DNA from: Sporothrix humicola
Lineage: Eukaryota; Ascomycota; Sordariomycetes; Ophiostomatales; Ophiostomataceae
Length of the DNA: 64,000 nucleotides
Assembly: GCA_021396245.1 (NCBI GenBank)
Contig: WNYE01000013.1
Coordinates: 62,001-126,000 of the forward strand
Reading direction: 5' to 3'
Position numbers and translations under genes: made by a program
In this document: positions 33,990-47,320 of the stretch, in pieces
How the letters are laid out: each line of letters starts with the position of its first letter
Numbering within the stretch: the stretch's first letter is position 1
The notes under the pieces: model-generated
Databases searched by the model: none
Told to the model about the DNA's origin: nothing
The model's input: only the letters and a program-made list of their open reading frames with translations

Positions 33990-36433
33990 TCTGGTGCCTC
34001 TTTGTCCCTTCTAGTGTCCTTACAAGTCATCTTGGTGTATGCCTGGGACAGGTGATTCGCGGACTCTCTCTCGGCGTGTATCTTGGGGGAGGCAAGAATC
34101 ATCGTAAGAAAAACAATCCTACAGCAAAAGTGTGTGAAAGGGTCTCGGCACGTGCGGTGAGTCTGCAGGAGATCGAGCAGGCAGGAGCCAGTCACCGGGC
34201 GTCCCCCGTCTCCTTCCTCGGGATACGGAGCCTTTTAAAAAGCACGCTACTCCGCGGACACTGCTACGTCATAGCGTTAGGCAATGGACAGCCGCGAGGA
34301 TTGATGGAGACGTCTTGTATCCATGGGAGCCATGCGGTGTGTTTCTTTGTTGTGCGTGCTTTGCTGTGGGGAGGAGTGCAGGGAAGGTGCAGGTGCAGTA
34401 GTCGTTGCTGGCGCAGAAGGCGCATCAGTAGGGTGCATCTGGTGCAGTGATAGAGCAAGTGCGAGGTGGGGAGATGGATACAATGGTCTGAGGTTTTTAT
34501 TTTTCAAAGTGATTTTTCTTCCTTTTTTGTTTGGCCCAACGCACCTTCCCTGTGGTTCTGATGTTACTTTTCCGCCCTTCGCCGGATGGAAGGTGCGAGT
34601 GGACCAACCACGCTGAGCAGAAAAAGGAAAGAGCGTACGGATACATACAGACAGACATTTGCCTGCCACATCACGACTGGATACGTTGAAGGGCGTCTTT
34701 TTGTGTGCGCCTTCTTGTTTGTCTGTTCCCTGACCCCATCCTGCGGAACACTTCTGCCAACAACTTGTCGATGCGGTCTGTCCGGAGAGCTTTCCGTCCT
34801 CTCTTCCTTCAAGCCGGCCCAGTTTGAACCGCGCAGTAGCGCGACAGCTCACAGGATGCTGGGCGCTTCCTGCAAGGCATCGAACGAACAAATGTGATCA
34901 ACCCGAACGAACAGGAGGGCAACACAGCTCAAGAGTTGGTCAGGTTGGCCGGCCGGCGTGGAAATGGCCGCGCCGTGTTAGCCTAGCGCCTGCTGGGGGG
35001 GGGCTTGTTTTGATTTTCTCCCCGCGAAGGACGACGCTCAAGTCCCTCGGCCCTGAATCATAGTGAACTCATGATTTTGTAACAAGACACTGCCCTACTG
35101 AGCCATCATACAAAAAAGATACAAGAGATACTCAACACGCATCCTCGGCGCGTATTTCTGGGAGGCCCTTGGGGGCAAATGTGAGCATGGCCAAAAGACT
35201 GGGGACATGGGAATTAAGGTTTTTAGGTGGACTTTTGCACTTTTGCACTTTTTTGGAGTGGACTTTTCGGAGTGGAAACAGTCGAACAAAAAAAGGTATC
35301 AAGACAACAAAAACAGGGCAGCAAGGACGTGAGAAAGCGAAGATCATTAACACAAACGGGCCTCGCGGGGCTTCTCCTCAGAACATCTCGTCTCTAATCA
35401 CGCCGAGGGAGGGTGGTTCAGAGACGAAAATAGACGAAAATAGATGCTGGCAAGATCAAATCATTTCGTCGACGGATATGGGGCAACAGCAGCGAACAAA
35501 AAGGATACAATAAGCAAGGAGGTAAGAAGCAAGACAAACGATGCCGTCCGAGGCTGGGAGAGACACCTCCGGGCCTTGTCTTGTTACTTTATTATTACTT
35601 TTTATTTTGAGTTTCGCTTTATTTTTTCTAGTTGTTTTCTTAATTTTGAAATGTTCTATTCCCAGCACATACGATGTATATCTCGTCAGATAATTGACTT
35701 GGGACGAGGAACGACACGATACAATTAAGGGTTGGCCCGTTGCCCGTTGCCGGCCGCAGGAGCGAAATACGGAGAAATAAAACGCTACTCGGCGTTCGTA
35801 GGGCAGAGATAGAAGTGAGAAGCATGAGACAAAATATTAGAGACATGGGAAGACAGTGATATGAGAGGCTGTACATCGCAAAAAGGTTGCAAAAAGGCTG
35901 CCGAACGGCACCCAAATCCCATTTTCCCATTTGGGCCGTCAATGGGACTGCAGCACGGCAGCCAATCAGAAGAGGGCAGTGACATTCTGGAAAAAAGGCA
36001 CGTCGAAGAACCCCATGCGGTTGGTTGGAATGGGGCAAACGCACGAGACTGGGGCAGTGCACTTTTTTTAGGTTTCGAGGTCTTGGCTCTTTTGGTCCTT
36101 TTTGTTTCTTTGGTCCGCTGTGGTGGCCCAACGCCCGGCAACAAGGGTCAGTTTTCAGTCTAGGGCGACCTCAACCCACTCACTGTCTGGGAAGTCATTA
36201 GTTGTCTGGCAACAGAGAGCCGGGCCAATGCTGCAGCCCGCTGGAAGAAGGAAAGAGGAAAGTGGGGGGATGAAGAAGAGGAGGCTCGGAAGTAACAGTC
36301 AGTAAAGAGACAGAGTCGCTCTTTCCGGGCAGGACCCTGAACGCCCCAAAACGATAGCGTTCATGCCAGCCATACCCAGCGCGGTTTTAGTGTTTCGTTT
36401 TGCAGCGTGCCAGTGTCGCAGTGTTAAACTTCA

Positions 36434-36460
36434 AAAGTGGTGAAAGTGGTGAAAGTGGTG
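36434..36460 (+). repeat. Short tandem repeat, 9 bp x 3 (AAAGTGGTG)
   Basis: Three perfect copies in noncoding DNA. Confidence 0.9.
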
Positions 36461-36808
36461 GAAAAGCGTTGCATTGTCGCAGCCTGTCGCCGTATCGCGG
36501 TATCAGAGTGTTGCAGTTGGGAGGTGTCGCAGTCGCCCCAGTGGGCGCGCTCGGCCAATACTCCGTAGCGCACCGTCCCCGAGAAGCGAACGACCGACCG
36601 CTCTTTCCCTACTTGATACTTCACACAAACGGAGGCCAAGCGAGGCGTGGCTCCCACTTTGCTGAAGCGAACCGAAGTAGAAGGAACGACTGGACCAAAC
36701 ATGAACCAAGAACGAGACCATGGGAAGAGTAAAGAGTCACAGAGCGTGTAAGAGGGCAAGAGCGAAGATGTTGCGTAGCACGACGCCGAGTAAAAAATAA
36801 ATATCCCC

Positions 36809-36835
36809 AAAACACTCAAAACACTCAAAACACTC
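36809..36835 (+). repeat. Short tandem repeat, 9 bp x 3 (AAAACACTC)
   Basis: Three perfect copies in noncoding DNA, 350 bp from the AAAGTGGTG array. Confidence 0.9.
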
Positions 36836-37360
36836 AAAATGCAAATGACTGTGCCTGGCAGACGGGCCAAGAGCCTGACCAGCCGTCCTCGTGCTGCACG
36901 AATCACGCACATGGCCACGCATGGACCTGAACGACAAGCAGAACGACAGGCAGAGGTGTGCGTGGCGTACGGCTGGACGCCGCATCGGAGAATTCGAAAA
37001 GAGAGTGTTACCAGTAAGTTGCAACACCTCAAGTAGGGTACTGCTGATACAGACATTCAGACAACAAATTACAGTTAATACAAGGCTTAAGGATCAGGGA
37101 TACGCAGAAATGCGGACAGCAGCGCCGCAAAGGGCCCTGTACGAGGGCGTGACGAATGGAGTGGAATCAAGCGAGGGGAGGACCTCTCGATAGATTGCAA
37201 AGTCGGCGCAGCAAAGCGGATGAAATGGGTGTTGACGACGACCCCCAAAATAAGAACAGCAAGCGTGCGTCAGGAGAAGTACACGCAGACAAATCATCCT
37301 CGTGATCACCTCGGGAGAGTTTTAGACCAATCGTGTCACCGAGACGACCAAAGTAAATGA

Positions 37361-37396
37361 CAGACGACGCAGACGACACAGACGACACAAACGACA
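37361..37396 (+). repeat. Short tandem repeat, 9 bp x 4 (CAGACGACA)
   Basis: Four copies; the first and last each differ by one base from CAGACGACA. Confidence 0.85.
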
Positions 37397-38191
37397 ACAA
37401 TATCGTTGAGCCAAGCATCGCATCGAACAAAAAGAACCAAGAGAAATCCCTCCCCGCTGTGCATTTCCGCGTCCCAGGTCCCGCCCATACGGATCAGCCA
37501 TCCCAAAAGGAAATGGCGGTGATGCCAAAAATAACCCTTGCCTGCCCTGTCGTGCTCACCTGTTTCTTATTTTCTTATTTTCTTCTTTCTCTCCTTCTCT
37601 TGTCCTTCTCCCGTCTTCCCGTACGACATGTACCGCTTTTTGCAAGCTACTTTGTAGCCTTGTGCTCCGTATTACTGCTCACAAAGTGATCCGCTAGTGA
37701 GAAAGGGAGGGCAGAGAGGGGAAATGTGTGTGTGTAAATGTTTCCTGCATGCTACAATGTATGTACTCAATATTGTCTTGTCTCCTTTGTGTATCTAGCG
37801 CACGACGTGCGCCATGCAGATACTGAGCACATACATGCATATGGACATATGTACACACAATATTATAGAAAAATAAAGGCATGTACTTCGTAGCCTCGGG
37901 TGCAGAAACAGCACGACGGCGCATCTTGCGAAAAACGAGCGTCATGATCTGCAGCCGGGGCAGCATTAGTTCCACCAGATCCCCTTGAAAAAATAGAGTG
38001 GTGTGGTGTGCAGACAAAGGTTCTTCCGCTTTTACTGTCAGTCGAGCAGGTCATGCTATCAACCTTCTTCTTTTCTTCTTTCTCCTCTTTTTTGTTCGAT
38101 TTTCTGTGGTCCTTATTTACGGGTACTTCTTTATCTTATTTCTTGATTTGTTTTGTTCCAATTTTTTGTGACAGACATCAGTTGCTGTCTA

Positions 38192-38208
38192 TTTTTTTTT
38201 TTTTTTTT
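38192..38208 (+). repeat. Poly-T tract, 17 bp
   Basis: Uninterrupted run of 17 T inside a T-rich patch. Confidence 0.85.
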
Positions 38209-39976
38209 CTTTTTCTAGTCTTGTTGTCAACGTTATTACTGCGCGGAACAGCGCCGCGCCCCGATAGTTAGCGATTGTGTCTTTGCGGGAGGAAAAGAAA
38301 AAGAAAAGCAGCCAGCACATGAGAGTCCACACATTTTGTACTTTGTCTTGGCATCAACGAAACACATCCTTCTTGTGAAAAGGAAAACGAGTACCAGACG
38401 CATGTCACGGCCCCCAGGAGGCTGGCTTGAGTGCCGACAAATCGTAAATGGCATACGTCGTACGGAAAATGGCTTTGCAGCCGTGTCGCATTATCGAGCC
38501 TCCTCCATGTCTGACAAACGCGGTGAGCTTCCTGGCTTCCTACGGAGGAGCGAGAAATAAGAAAACTAATTACGCAGCAGCCTCAAGAGCCGGCCAGGAT
38601 CCCGGACGAGCCAATGAAAGAGCCTCCATACGGTTACAGTGTTTGGGGGGCCCATTCATCATTCCTCATTGATCATTCATGCCGGTGACATCGAACATCG
38701 TGTTCTCACATTTTCATGGTGATCTCGCCGTACCCGAGATTGAGTGGTTGTGGAAAAAAGGACAATGGACAGGAAAAAGGACCAGGGTTCTTTTTTTCGA
38801 GGGACGCTTTTTGAGTTGTTGAAGAGGCTGGTTGTCCTTGAGTTGAGTTGGTTCAGAACTAAAAAAGAGGCCGAAAAAGTGGAGGTGACCTGCCAGAATG
38901 ACAGCCTTTCTTTTTATTTCTCCTCATTTTTTTTTACTGAACAAAAAAAAAACAGACATCGTGGCCCCTGGCTTCTCGGTACCTGAGCTCATTTTTATTC
39001 TTCTTATTATTTTGAGCGTGGCACTTTTCCGCCCTCAATGACGGTTGGTCAGATTTAGTTAGATGCGACGACGATGTGAACGCCATGGGTAAGGATCGTC
39101 CGTCCTCATTCTCCAGCGTCGTACTGGACGGTTGAACTGAGCTTGAGCTCGCTTCCTTCAGAAAATGCTCTCCCCCAAAAAGATAGAGAGCAAGCAAAAG
39201 CCACACGCCCCCCCTTGTCTCCCGTAGCTTTCCCACCCCAAAGAAACGTCTGTTCGCGGGTCTGTCCATGGATGAAACAGCAGTTTCTCGTATCCCAATT
39301 TGGCTCTCTCCCGCCCTGCCCTGCCCGCTGGCCAGGGCCCTACCACTATCTCGCAGCCCTGCCCTTGCCTCGAGTCAAAAGGGAAAAGGGAAAAGTCGAT
39401 CCCGCCCACTGACATGGGAGAGAATTGGAGGGAGAGGCACTACTACGGAATATTTTCTTTATTATTTACTTTTTTATTTAAGAAAAAAAGGGACGTGCCT
39501 GAAGCTCCATCCGAGGTAAAAGTCAAAAGAAGAGGGGCTAACCTGCCAAAAGCTAAAAGGGAGAATCCTCCGTAGGAAATGGCTGGTTGAAAAGTGACAA
39601 GACGCCAAAACGCCAACACGCCAACTGAGGTAGTTTTGAGGCTCGGAAACCCAGAGATGACAAAAAGGCGGAGGATGCAACGGAGTATCGTAGCATTGGC
39701 GATGGTGAACGACCCCGTCACGCAGCCCTTTTCTCCCCTTTTGTCTTTGCCTTTTCTTTGTGCCTGTCAAACTCGCTTGCATCGTCCTCTTGGTGCGACT
39801 TCGTCTCCATCCGCTTCGATCCTTTTTTCTTGCCCGTCTTTACGACATTTTTCGTCTTCTTCTTTTCCTTCTATTCCCATCCCTTGCACATTATGCGCCA
39901 TATTTCCGAAAGCGAAGCATTTCCAATTCCCAATTCCAAACTCCCAACCTCTCAACCATCTTGACTTTTGATTGAT

Positions 39977-40390
39977 ATGCCCCTCTTTCCCAACCCCCGG
40001 CCGGTAGTCGGGAATTTCGGGGAGCAGAAAAGGGAAAGTCGTAGTTTGGTCACGTCCAACCACGTTGTCTGTCAAAATGGAGCAGAGAAGAGAAAGAAGA
40101 AAAAAGAGAACGAAAAGAGAAAAGGAAGAATGCATGACTCCGGTCTACGCTTTGACCCAAGTATGTACTCCGGACGGAGGACGAAAAAGTATCCTACCGA
40201 GACAGGAGTGACCAAGCCTCAAAAGCTTATTCTATGTAGAGACCCGTTGCTTGTCGTATGTTTTCTTCGGGCACGCTTTCCCTCACATGCTTCGGCGGTA
40301 TTTGTCTTTTCATCGGCTGGCGTTTTTTTTATCGTGATGCTATGCAACAATACTCTAAACTATCGTGAGGCTACTACTTTATGGCTCTAG
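39977..40390 (+). CDS. Doubtful small ORF, 137 codons, unknown
   Basis: The ATG (MPLFPNPRPVVGNFGEQK) follows about 250 bp of pyrimidine-rich DNA ending in a CAACC-rich stretch, which resembles the leaders of real genes here. The predicted product has a Lys/Arg/Glu-rich patch (KRKKKKENEKRKGR) that could be a nuclear signal and a hydrophobic segment near its end (ASAVFVFSSAGVFFIVML). There is no family resemblance, and the frame could be chance. Confidence 0.2.
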   Translation: MPLFPNPRPVVGNFGEQKRESRSLVTSNHVVCQNGAEKRKKKKENEKRKGRMHDSGLRFDPSMYSGRRTKKYPTETGVTKPQKLILCRDPLLVVCFLRARFPSHASAVFVFSSAGVFFIVMLCNNTLNYREATTLWL

Positions 40391-43000
40391 GCCGGCCCCG
40401 CTGATGCAGAGGCCGTATGCAAACTCGGCGTCTTTTTTTTTCTGCTCTACTTTTTTTTATTTTGTGTTGTTTATCTTCGCGTTGGTTTTTTTAATTCTCG
40501 GCCACCACTAATCGGATGTTCACTGCCGTTGACCGTTGCATTTGGCATTTCTGCATTTCCTTTTTCGTCCCCTCTTTATTATTGACCGGCTCACGGGAAA
40601 GGACGTATCCCACTGAAGAGGAGGAGCAATTCCTCCATCCCATTTCATGTCTCATGCATATGACGTCCTTTGCCCGCGGATTTGAGGGGCCGGGTCGCCT
40701 ACTGAATATCTCTCTATGTAGACACAATCCAAAATGTAGCTGTAACAGGCAGTTTTGTCGCTCACTTTCCCGGGTAGGAAGAAAGAAGCGAGTCTGACAG
40801 GGGGAGGTGGGTGGGAACGAGGCTACAAAATGAGGGGATTTGGAGATACTTCCTTAGTCCTCCTGTGGTACCCACGAGGTTGCAGAATATTTTACAGGAG
40901 TGCCTCAGATTGTCAAGACGACAAGTATCTGACTACTTCTGCACGTCGACCACGACATGTTCTTAGGTGGGATAGCGCGTTCTGTAGCGTTCTTGGACCG
41001 TGGAGTGTGTCTTCATAGCGCAAAAATCAGTCCTAACCCTGTCATATGTAGTTCACAATCACAATTAAGCTCCTGGAGCAGGAGAAGGAAGAGAGAAATC
41101 AAAATCAGATGCATGAGGTTTCATTATCAAAGATAAGTCTCGTCGGACAACTATTTGCGGTTCATTGTTCCCGCATTGTTTTTATTTTCTTACTTTATTT
41201 TATGAAACATCTATGATGCACAGTTGCGTTGAATTTTTTGCCTTCGTGCCGCTTTTCCATAATGTGTGCTCACAATAGACATCTTTTGCACATTCTCTTC
41301 GATCTCTGCCAACTTGGCGATCGCTGGGATCTGCAAAGTTGCCTTGTCAAGTCCCCTTTCCCAGCAATTTTGCTATCTTGATACCCTACGGAGTATTTTC
41401 GCCGTTTTCTCCTTTTGCTTCACCCGTGTCTACCCTCGCCTTTTTTTCTCTTTCTTTCTTTTTTTTTTCCAGTGGTTCTCCCTTATTTTTCTTCTCCGTC
41501 TACTCCATACTCCGACCAAGACCAGCCTGCCCTGTTTTTGAGTTTTTCTAGCTGTCTAATTTCATTAGAACTCTTGTGCCTTGTCAGCGTCCCTCAACTT
41601 TTGCCTCACGGAGCCCCCTTCCAGCTGTTTGTTCACCTTCTTCTCCCGATCAAGCTTCTTGGCAAACAGTGATTTGCCATAGCCTTGCCTGTTTTTTGCG
41701 TCCCTTTCTCCCTTTTTTCGTCTTGTCGATGGACATTCAGAAAAACCACATCCCATAACCCACATCCATACACATATTACTATCTCATCTTTTCCCTCAT
41801 AATCCCCAGTGTTCATGCATCAACCGCGTGACCCGCGGCGCCATTCGATCTTGGCATCCGCGGTACTTTGTCATGTTTTGGCCACTCAATATGCGTTTCC
41901 TGTGGTTTTGGGTGAAGTTTTGGGGCTGCAATGTTGAATTTCTTGGAATTAGCGGACGGAGCCCAAAAAGTCCCCGCGCAAAAAGGGCACCAAAATGGCA
42001 GCAGGGCCACCACCCACAAAAAAAGACAGGTGCAGTTCTGTGTCTGGTGTCGCCGTAGAGTCTCTCACGCTGATCGGCCGTCACTCCCCCTCAACCTTCC
42101 CCCGGAGCGAAGGTAAAAAAAAATATACAAAGATACAAAAATCCCCGAAACAAAGTGGTGGAAAGAGCGAGGGGCCAATATGCTGTCCACAGAGAATCAA
42201 CAGTTATGCGCTGATGCCCATCGTTAGCGTGACTGCCGCTCGGAAGACCGGCTTTCCATAAAAAAGTGTTGCCACGATCGAAGGAAACAAAGGGTCAACA
42301 ACAAACAAGATTCAAAATGAGGCTACGGAGAAGATAGGTTGGAGAGATTCGGACTGACCACAAAAACGGAAAACAACAAAAAGTGACAAAAACAAAGGGT
42401 CCCGGCAAAAAGGCACAAGGGTAAGCACCCATCCAACGGACAGGAGCCCGTGACCCCTATGCGGACTCCACTGGCAAGAGGACAAAAGCTTGCCCCTTTT
42501 CGTCCTTTGTGTGTCTTTTTCGGTTGAGAGCATGATGAGATAAAATGAGGTCTCGGAGATGTGTAAAAACGCGCAGTATTATTCCCCAAAAAGCTTAAGC
42601 CAGGCAGTCACGATGCGATGCGGGTACTGTATCGTGAGAGGGAAGGTGCAACTGCGACGTCGCTGTCGCCTCGACTCTCAACAGCAGTCTCCCAACGCCC
42701 AGCAATAGGCAAGTGCACTGGAGCACTCTCCATCGGTCCTTCCTTCGACCACCCCAAGACAACGCCAAAACAGCACCAATGCACGAATTGAGACTAGGGC
42801 AGCGGAGAGAAATGACGTCCTCCGCCGAAACGTTCCACACGCTAGGCTGCAACAAGGCTAGTTTGTTTCTATTTTGGACGATAAACTTTTTTTCCTTCCT
42901 TCCCTTGCAACGGTACCATGCCTGCAGCCTGCACACACTTTTGGCCCTTGGGCGACGAAGGACAAAAACACACGCCCTCCTTCCCTCACTTTCCCTCCCA

Positions 43001-43029
43001 CACCAAAACACACCAAAACACACCAAAAA
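43001..43029 (+). repeat. Short tandem repeat, 10 bp x 3 (CACCAAAACA)
   Basis: Two perfect copies and a third differing only at its end. The reverse complement (TTTTGGTGTG) matches the quasi-repeat seen at 43785. Confidence 0.9.
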
Positions 43030-43784
43030 TCACACACAAACCCAAAAATTAAGAAACATGCGAAAAAAAAAAGAAGAAAAACAAAAAAGCGACCGGGAAA
43101 AGCCAAGACTCTGCCAAGACACCAAGCGGAGGACATCCAATGCAGCCAAGAGACGGAGCCAACCACCAGCCAAGTTACAAAAACTCTAAACTTTTATTTT
43201 TCTGCAGCGAGAGCAACCAGTTGTTCCGTCGTGGGGAATAACGAAAGCGAGGAGTCTCCAGATAATCAGTGAGGCAAAAGCGACAGAAAGACGCACAGAA
43301 TACAAAAGCAACACCAACGACATAATCAACAAAGATTGCCACGGCCGCGCTAGAAGGCTCCGATGCCTTTGTGCCAGTGCTTGGAGCCGTCAGGTGTCCT
43401 TGTTCTGTCACTAAAATTCAACAGGAAAAGTGACGATAATGAGACCAAAGACACCAGACAAAAAATAAGATCAACGGCGCCTACCCCCATCGCCTTTCTG
43501 GAGCTTCAGTTGTCAACAGCCCATCTTTCCTGTCTGTCTCTTCCAAATCTCTTGGCGCCAATCTTGTACTGAGTAGTCTTTGCTCTTTTACTCCTTTTGT
43601 CGCTGGCTCTCACTGCTTTGTCTTGGCTTTTTATTTGGTGATTTTTTGTCTCTCTTTTCCTTTTTTATCGTGGCCTGTCTTCCGTTCTCCCCATCTGCCC
43701 CCCAAACGCCGTCCCCCGTCTTGGCAAAAGTGTCAGGCCCTTGCATCTCCGTCCTCGCGCCCCCGTTGGGTCAATGCGATACCG

Positions 43785-43863
43785 TTTTTTGGTGTCTTTT
43801 GTGTCTTTTGGGGTCATTTGAGGTCCTCTTTGGCTGGCGTACGTTTTGGTGTCATTCGGCGTC
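43785..43863 (+). repeat. Degenerate 9-12 bp quasi-repeat (TTTTGGTGTC type)
   Basis: Successive units TTTTTTGGTGTC, TTTTGTGTC, TTTTGGGGTC, ATTTGAGGTC, then after a gap TTTTGGTGTC and ATTCGGCGTC. The T-tracts recur about once per helical turn. Confidence 0.7.
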
Positions 43864-46800
43864 CCTTTTGCATGGATTTTTGAGTCCTTGTGTATTTTGT
43901 CTACTTTCCCTCTGCCTTGGCGGGTTGTCAACCGAGAGCGAAAAGACAGAAAAAGGGGAGAAACTGTTTACCCTCAAAAGAGAATCTCGTGGCCTATTTC
44001 TCATCAGACAGCGGACAACTGACAAAATTATTCCAGTTCCAGGGTCCTACTCGCCCCTCAAAGTCTCCTGTTGATTACCCAACCGTTTCGCCAGAACGGA
44101 GATGAGAAGCGGACATGGCCTCGAAAAAGCATGAGATGCCCGAAATTGGAAATTGCCGCGGGCAAGACCAGAAAAAACAATCGAAGAGGCAAATGAGGAT
44201 AGATCTAACAGGACGTTACCGAACGTAACGAAAATAAGGTTATCTTTTATGCATGACCAACGAGCAGGGAGACGCAGAGAAGACGAAAGAAGGACGAGAA
44301 ATCGACGAGAAAGCAACGAGGCCAGACGACAATTTCAAAATTCAAAGCCCGAGCAGAAGTCTCTTCAGGAAACTGACACGGTCACGTTTTCACGGCTCGT
44401 CACGGTTACTGCAGCCCGCCACTTCTCTCATGTCCATGCTTACATTTACTCAGTGTCTTTTGTTCACACCCATTTTCTTGCCTTGTACTCATGTGCACAA
44501 GTGGTGCCACAGTTTTTCCACAGTTTTTCCATCTCCAGTTTCCCATCTTTGATTCTGATTTCTGATCTTCTGCTTTGCCCTTTCTCCAGTCCTTTTTCAG
44601 TGGCAAGGCTAGCATGACCACGTCCACACCTTTGGGATATCCACCTCTTCCACCGTTCGCACTACAGCTGCAGTGTACTTACTGTTGCCCTGTTCTGAAC
44701 CCTCTCTCTTACGGCGTCTCGGAGTCGCCTATCGGCCTTACTTTTTTATGCATTAAAAGAAGAGCCCTGCTCGGTGAATGGTGAACGGTGAGTGGTCGAA
44801 ACGGACTCGTGCTCACTCTTCGTCCGGAGGCAGTTTATGTGCGTGTATCCGCTGTGTCTCCGTTTTCTCTCCACACAATCTCCACCCAAACCACTGAAAA
44901 TGACGTCCCTTTTGGCGATCGGGCTACCACAACTGTAACAACCAAGAGGGCTGAAGGATCTAATCTCACATTTTTGCAACCGTTGCTCATAATGCATCAA
45001 CGTATGTCCGACGTATCAAGTTGTCGAATTTGTCTTTCATCCGTCAAGTGTCTTTTGTCTTTGTGCGCCTCTGCGCTTCGCTTGTGCTCCTATTTTCTTG
45101 GTATTACTCGCAGCCCTGCAGAAGACTGACACTCGCCGATTCTTACTGGCCCATGTGCCCGCGATCGTCCTTTTCTGGGTTGCTTCGATTGTTGATCTCA
45201 TCTGTTTCTGCTCCCTCAAAGTCCCCTATTCAGACGAATTTCCTTGAATTTTGGAGAGTTCCTGCAAATTCGCCTCCCTTATTGTTCCCTTTTGGGGCTT
45301 TTATGAGGCGCAATGCGCAAGGCCCTGGGGCCTTGTCGGCAATAATGCATAGAATCTGTGCCACCTGGCGTATAAGATCCAGTGTCTTCAATTTTGCTAT
45401 TTATTTTTTGACGTGTTTGCTACGTTCCATCCCGTCGTTCCCCTCCTATTTTGGATACTCTCCTGTCTCCAAATCCCAAAACGGCCCTTCTTTTTGCGAT
45501 AATCTGCGCCGCCGCCTTGTGATATTCACAAATTCCTTCCCAAACTTTGCAAAACCTTGCCGAACCGCTAATTCACGTTGAATGTCATCCAATACCATCC
45601 AATACTTTCCCGTCCCTTGCCATCCCTTGCCATCCCTTTCAACCCTACAGGGTCGGCCGAATACCCTGATCGGCGACGCACATATACGGCGCTCTCTCAT
45701 CTGACATTTCCGGTCCCGCCTCCGTGTCTTGGAACTGCCTCTTCGGCTTCCTATTCGATGTTTCTATTGTTGTCCCGGTCACTGAGCCCCCATGCCCCCC
45801 CAGTCGAAAAAGTAAGATACTAAGTAAGAACAAGGTTGGCCAACGTCCGAAATCTACCCGAAAAGGACAGACAACAACAAAAACGACGACATCATTACCG
45901 AATCAACAACCCAAAAGGAAACATCGTATGGCAATATCACGGCGATTGCATGATTCCTCATGAGCGGCGATGTCCAGACGACAGACAGCAAAGCAAACAC
46001 CGCAACAACACCGTAACGCCGTGGAAGTGTAAATGCAGCGTATGTAGTGTATCGTAGTGTGTGGCTTTGCAAGGAGGCGATTTCAACTTTTTGCGCCGGT
46101 TCTTTGACACCGACTTGTATTTCTTGATTTCAGAACCGCGCCAAACATATATATATACGCGCCACGCGAAGCGCAAAAAGACTCGCATCGGGTTGTTTTC
46201 TGCCGCGACCATCTCTGTGACGGTCAAGCAAGACGTTCGTGTTCGCACGTGGCTTTTTGCATTGCCAATACGGTAGAATGCTATTTCGCAGGGCTAAGAG
46301 ACTAAGAACCGTCTTGTGACGTTTTTAAAATACCAGTAATATGTCAGGGACTCGATGAACTACGACAGACGTCGTTGGTTCTTTTTCACAACGCATCGGC
46401 ACCTGAAATGTCCTAAAAATAACCACATCCTGCCAAGTGCCGTTTGAACCATTTACAATTGCATACGGCGTAAAGAGGAGACAGAGAAACGGTCAGTGGT
46501 GAGATGCTAACAGCCCTGGAGAACGTTAAGACGCCACCGCCACAAGACAAGCAAACACCAACCGATGAATTAAACATTAAACATTAAGCATCAGACCCTG
46601 AAATCGCATGATGGAGCCACGATGGAGGGTGCGCGCCTCCGTTGATCTATTTCTGTCCTCGAATATTCAGTCATGCCCACACCAGCGCATGGTATTTCTG
46701 TTTCTGGCCGACCACTTGTATCGCCATCTCAAAGTTGCCGTGGCAAACCTGATGGCAATATCACTACACTGTGCCGAGAACATACTTGTGCTGAGATGTC

Positions 46801-47302
46801 TGGTTGCCCTGGATATTCTCTGGCACAGCAAGAATACACGTGGTGACACACGATCGTTCATCGCCGTGCAGCCTGACTTATGACGTTAGACTTTTGATAT
46901 CTGACTGGCGATACATATGCTGTCAGGTGACATCTCTCCCTATCATTCTTTTTATAGCACATTCTTTGGTTATGCATGTCTTTGTCGTCTGTCTTAAATC
47001 GTGTCTCGCCCATCCTATCCGTCTCATGCCTCGTCTCCCTTTTTTTGTCTTGCCCTGTCTTGTATTTCTCGGCCTCGCGTTGATCTCGCGATGTCAAGGC
47101 TGTTCGGCGCTCCGTGGTCCGTGTTCCACCCTGCAGCCTGTCCCAAGAATTCCGCTGTCTCAATCTCAGTCTCAATGAAGCAATCGCGCTTTCCTGTGGA
47201 TGTACTTGCACCGTTTGGGACAAAATTCACAGAAAGGAAGAATACATGCGCAAGGCTACGCCCAAAACACGCCGTGATCCTCTCCTTCATGTTAAACTCC
47301 TA

Positions 47303-47320
47303 TTTTTTTTTTTTTTTTTT
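47303..47320 (+). repeat. Poly-T tract, 18 bp
   Basis: Uninterrupted run of 18 T in noncoding DNA. Confidence 0.85.

Larger units (their letters stand above)
30811..38000. other. Gene-poor interval, part 1 (upstream of the zinc-cluster gene)
   Basis: From 30811 to about 33300 the plus strand is strongly purine-rich, so the sense strand of the regulator is pyrimidine-rich, as in long fungal leaders and promoters. A G20 run lies at 32458. Further on there are TACGGAGTA words (33760, 36559) and 9-bp micro-arrays (33963, 36434, 36809, 37361). Frames of up to about 210 codons exist but have no family resemblance. No RNA gene was recognised. Confidence 0.5.

Noticed and set aside
34277..34891. Minus-strand frame of 204 codons in the gene-poor interval
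   Set aside because: No domain, random-looking composition, no supporting splice or leader signals.
45021..45581. Plus-strand frame of 186 codons
   Set aside because: Hydrophobic Ser/Phe/Leu composition expected from pyrimidine-rich DNA; no family resemblance.
46608..46883. Plus-strand frame of 91 codons with helix-like segments
   Set aside because: Looks somewhat protein-like, but nothing is recognisable and both strands are similarly open.
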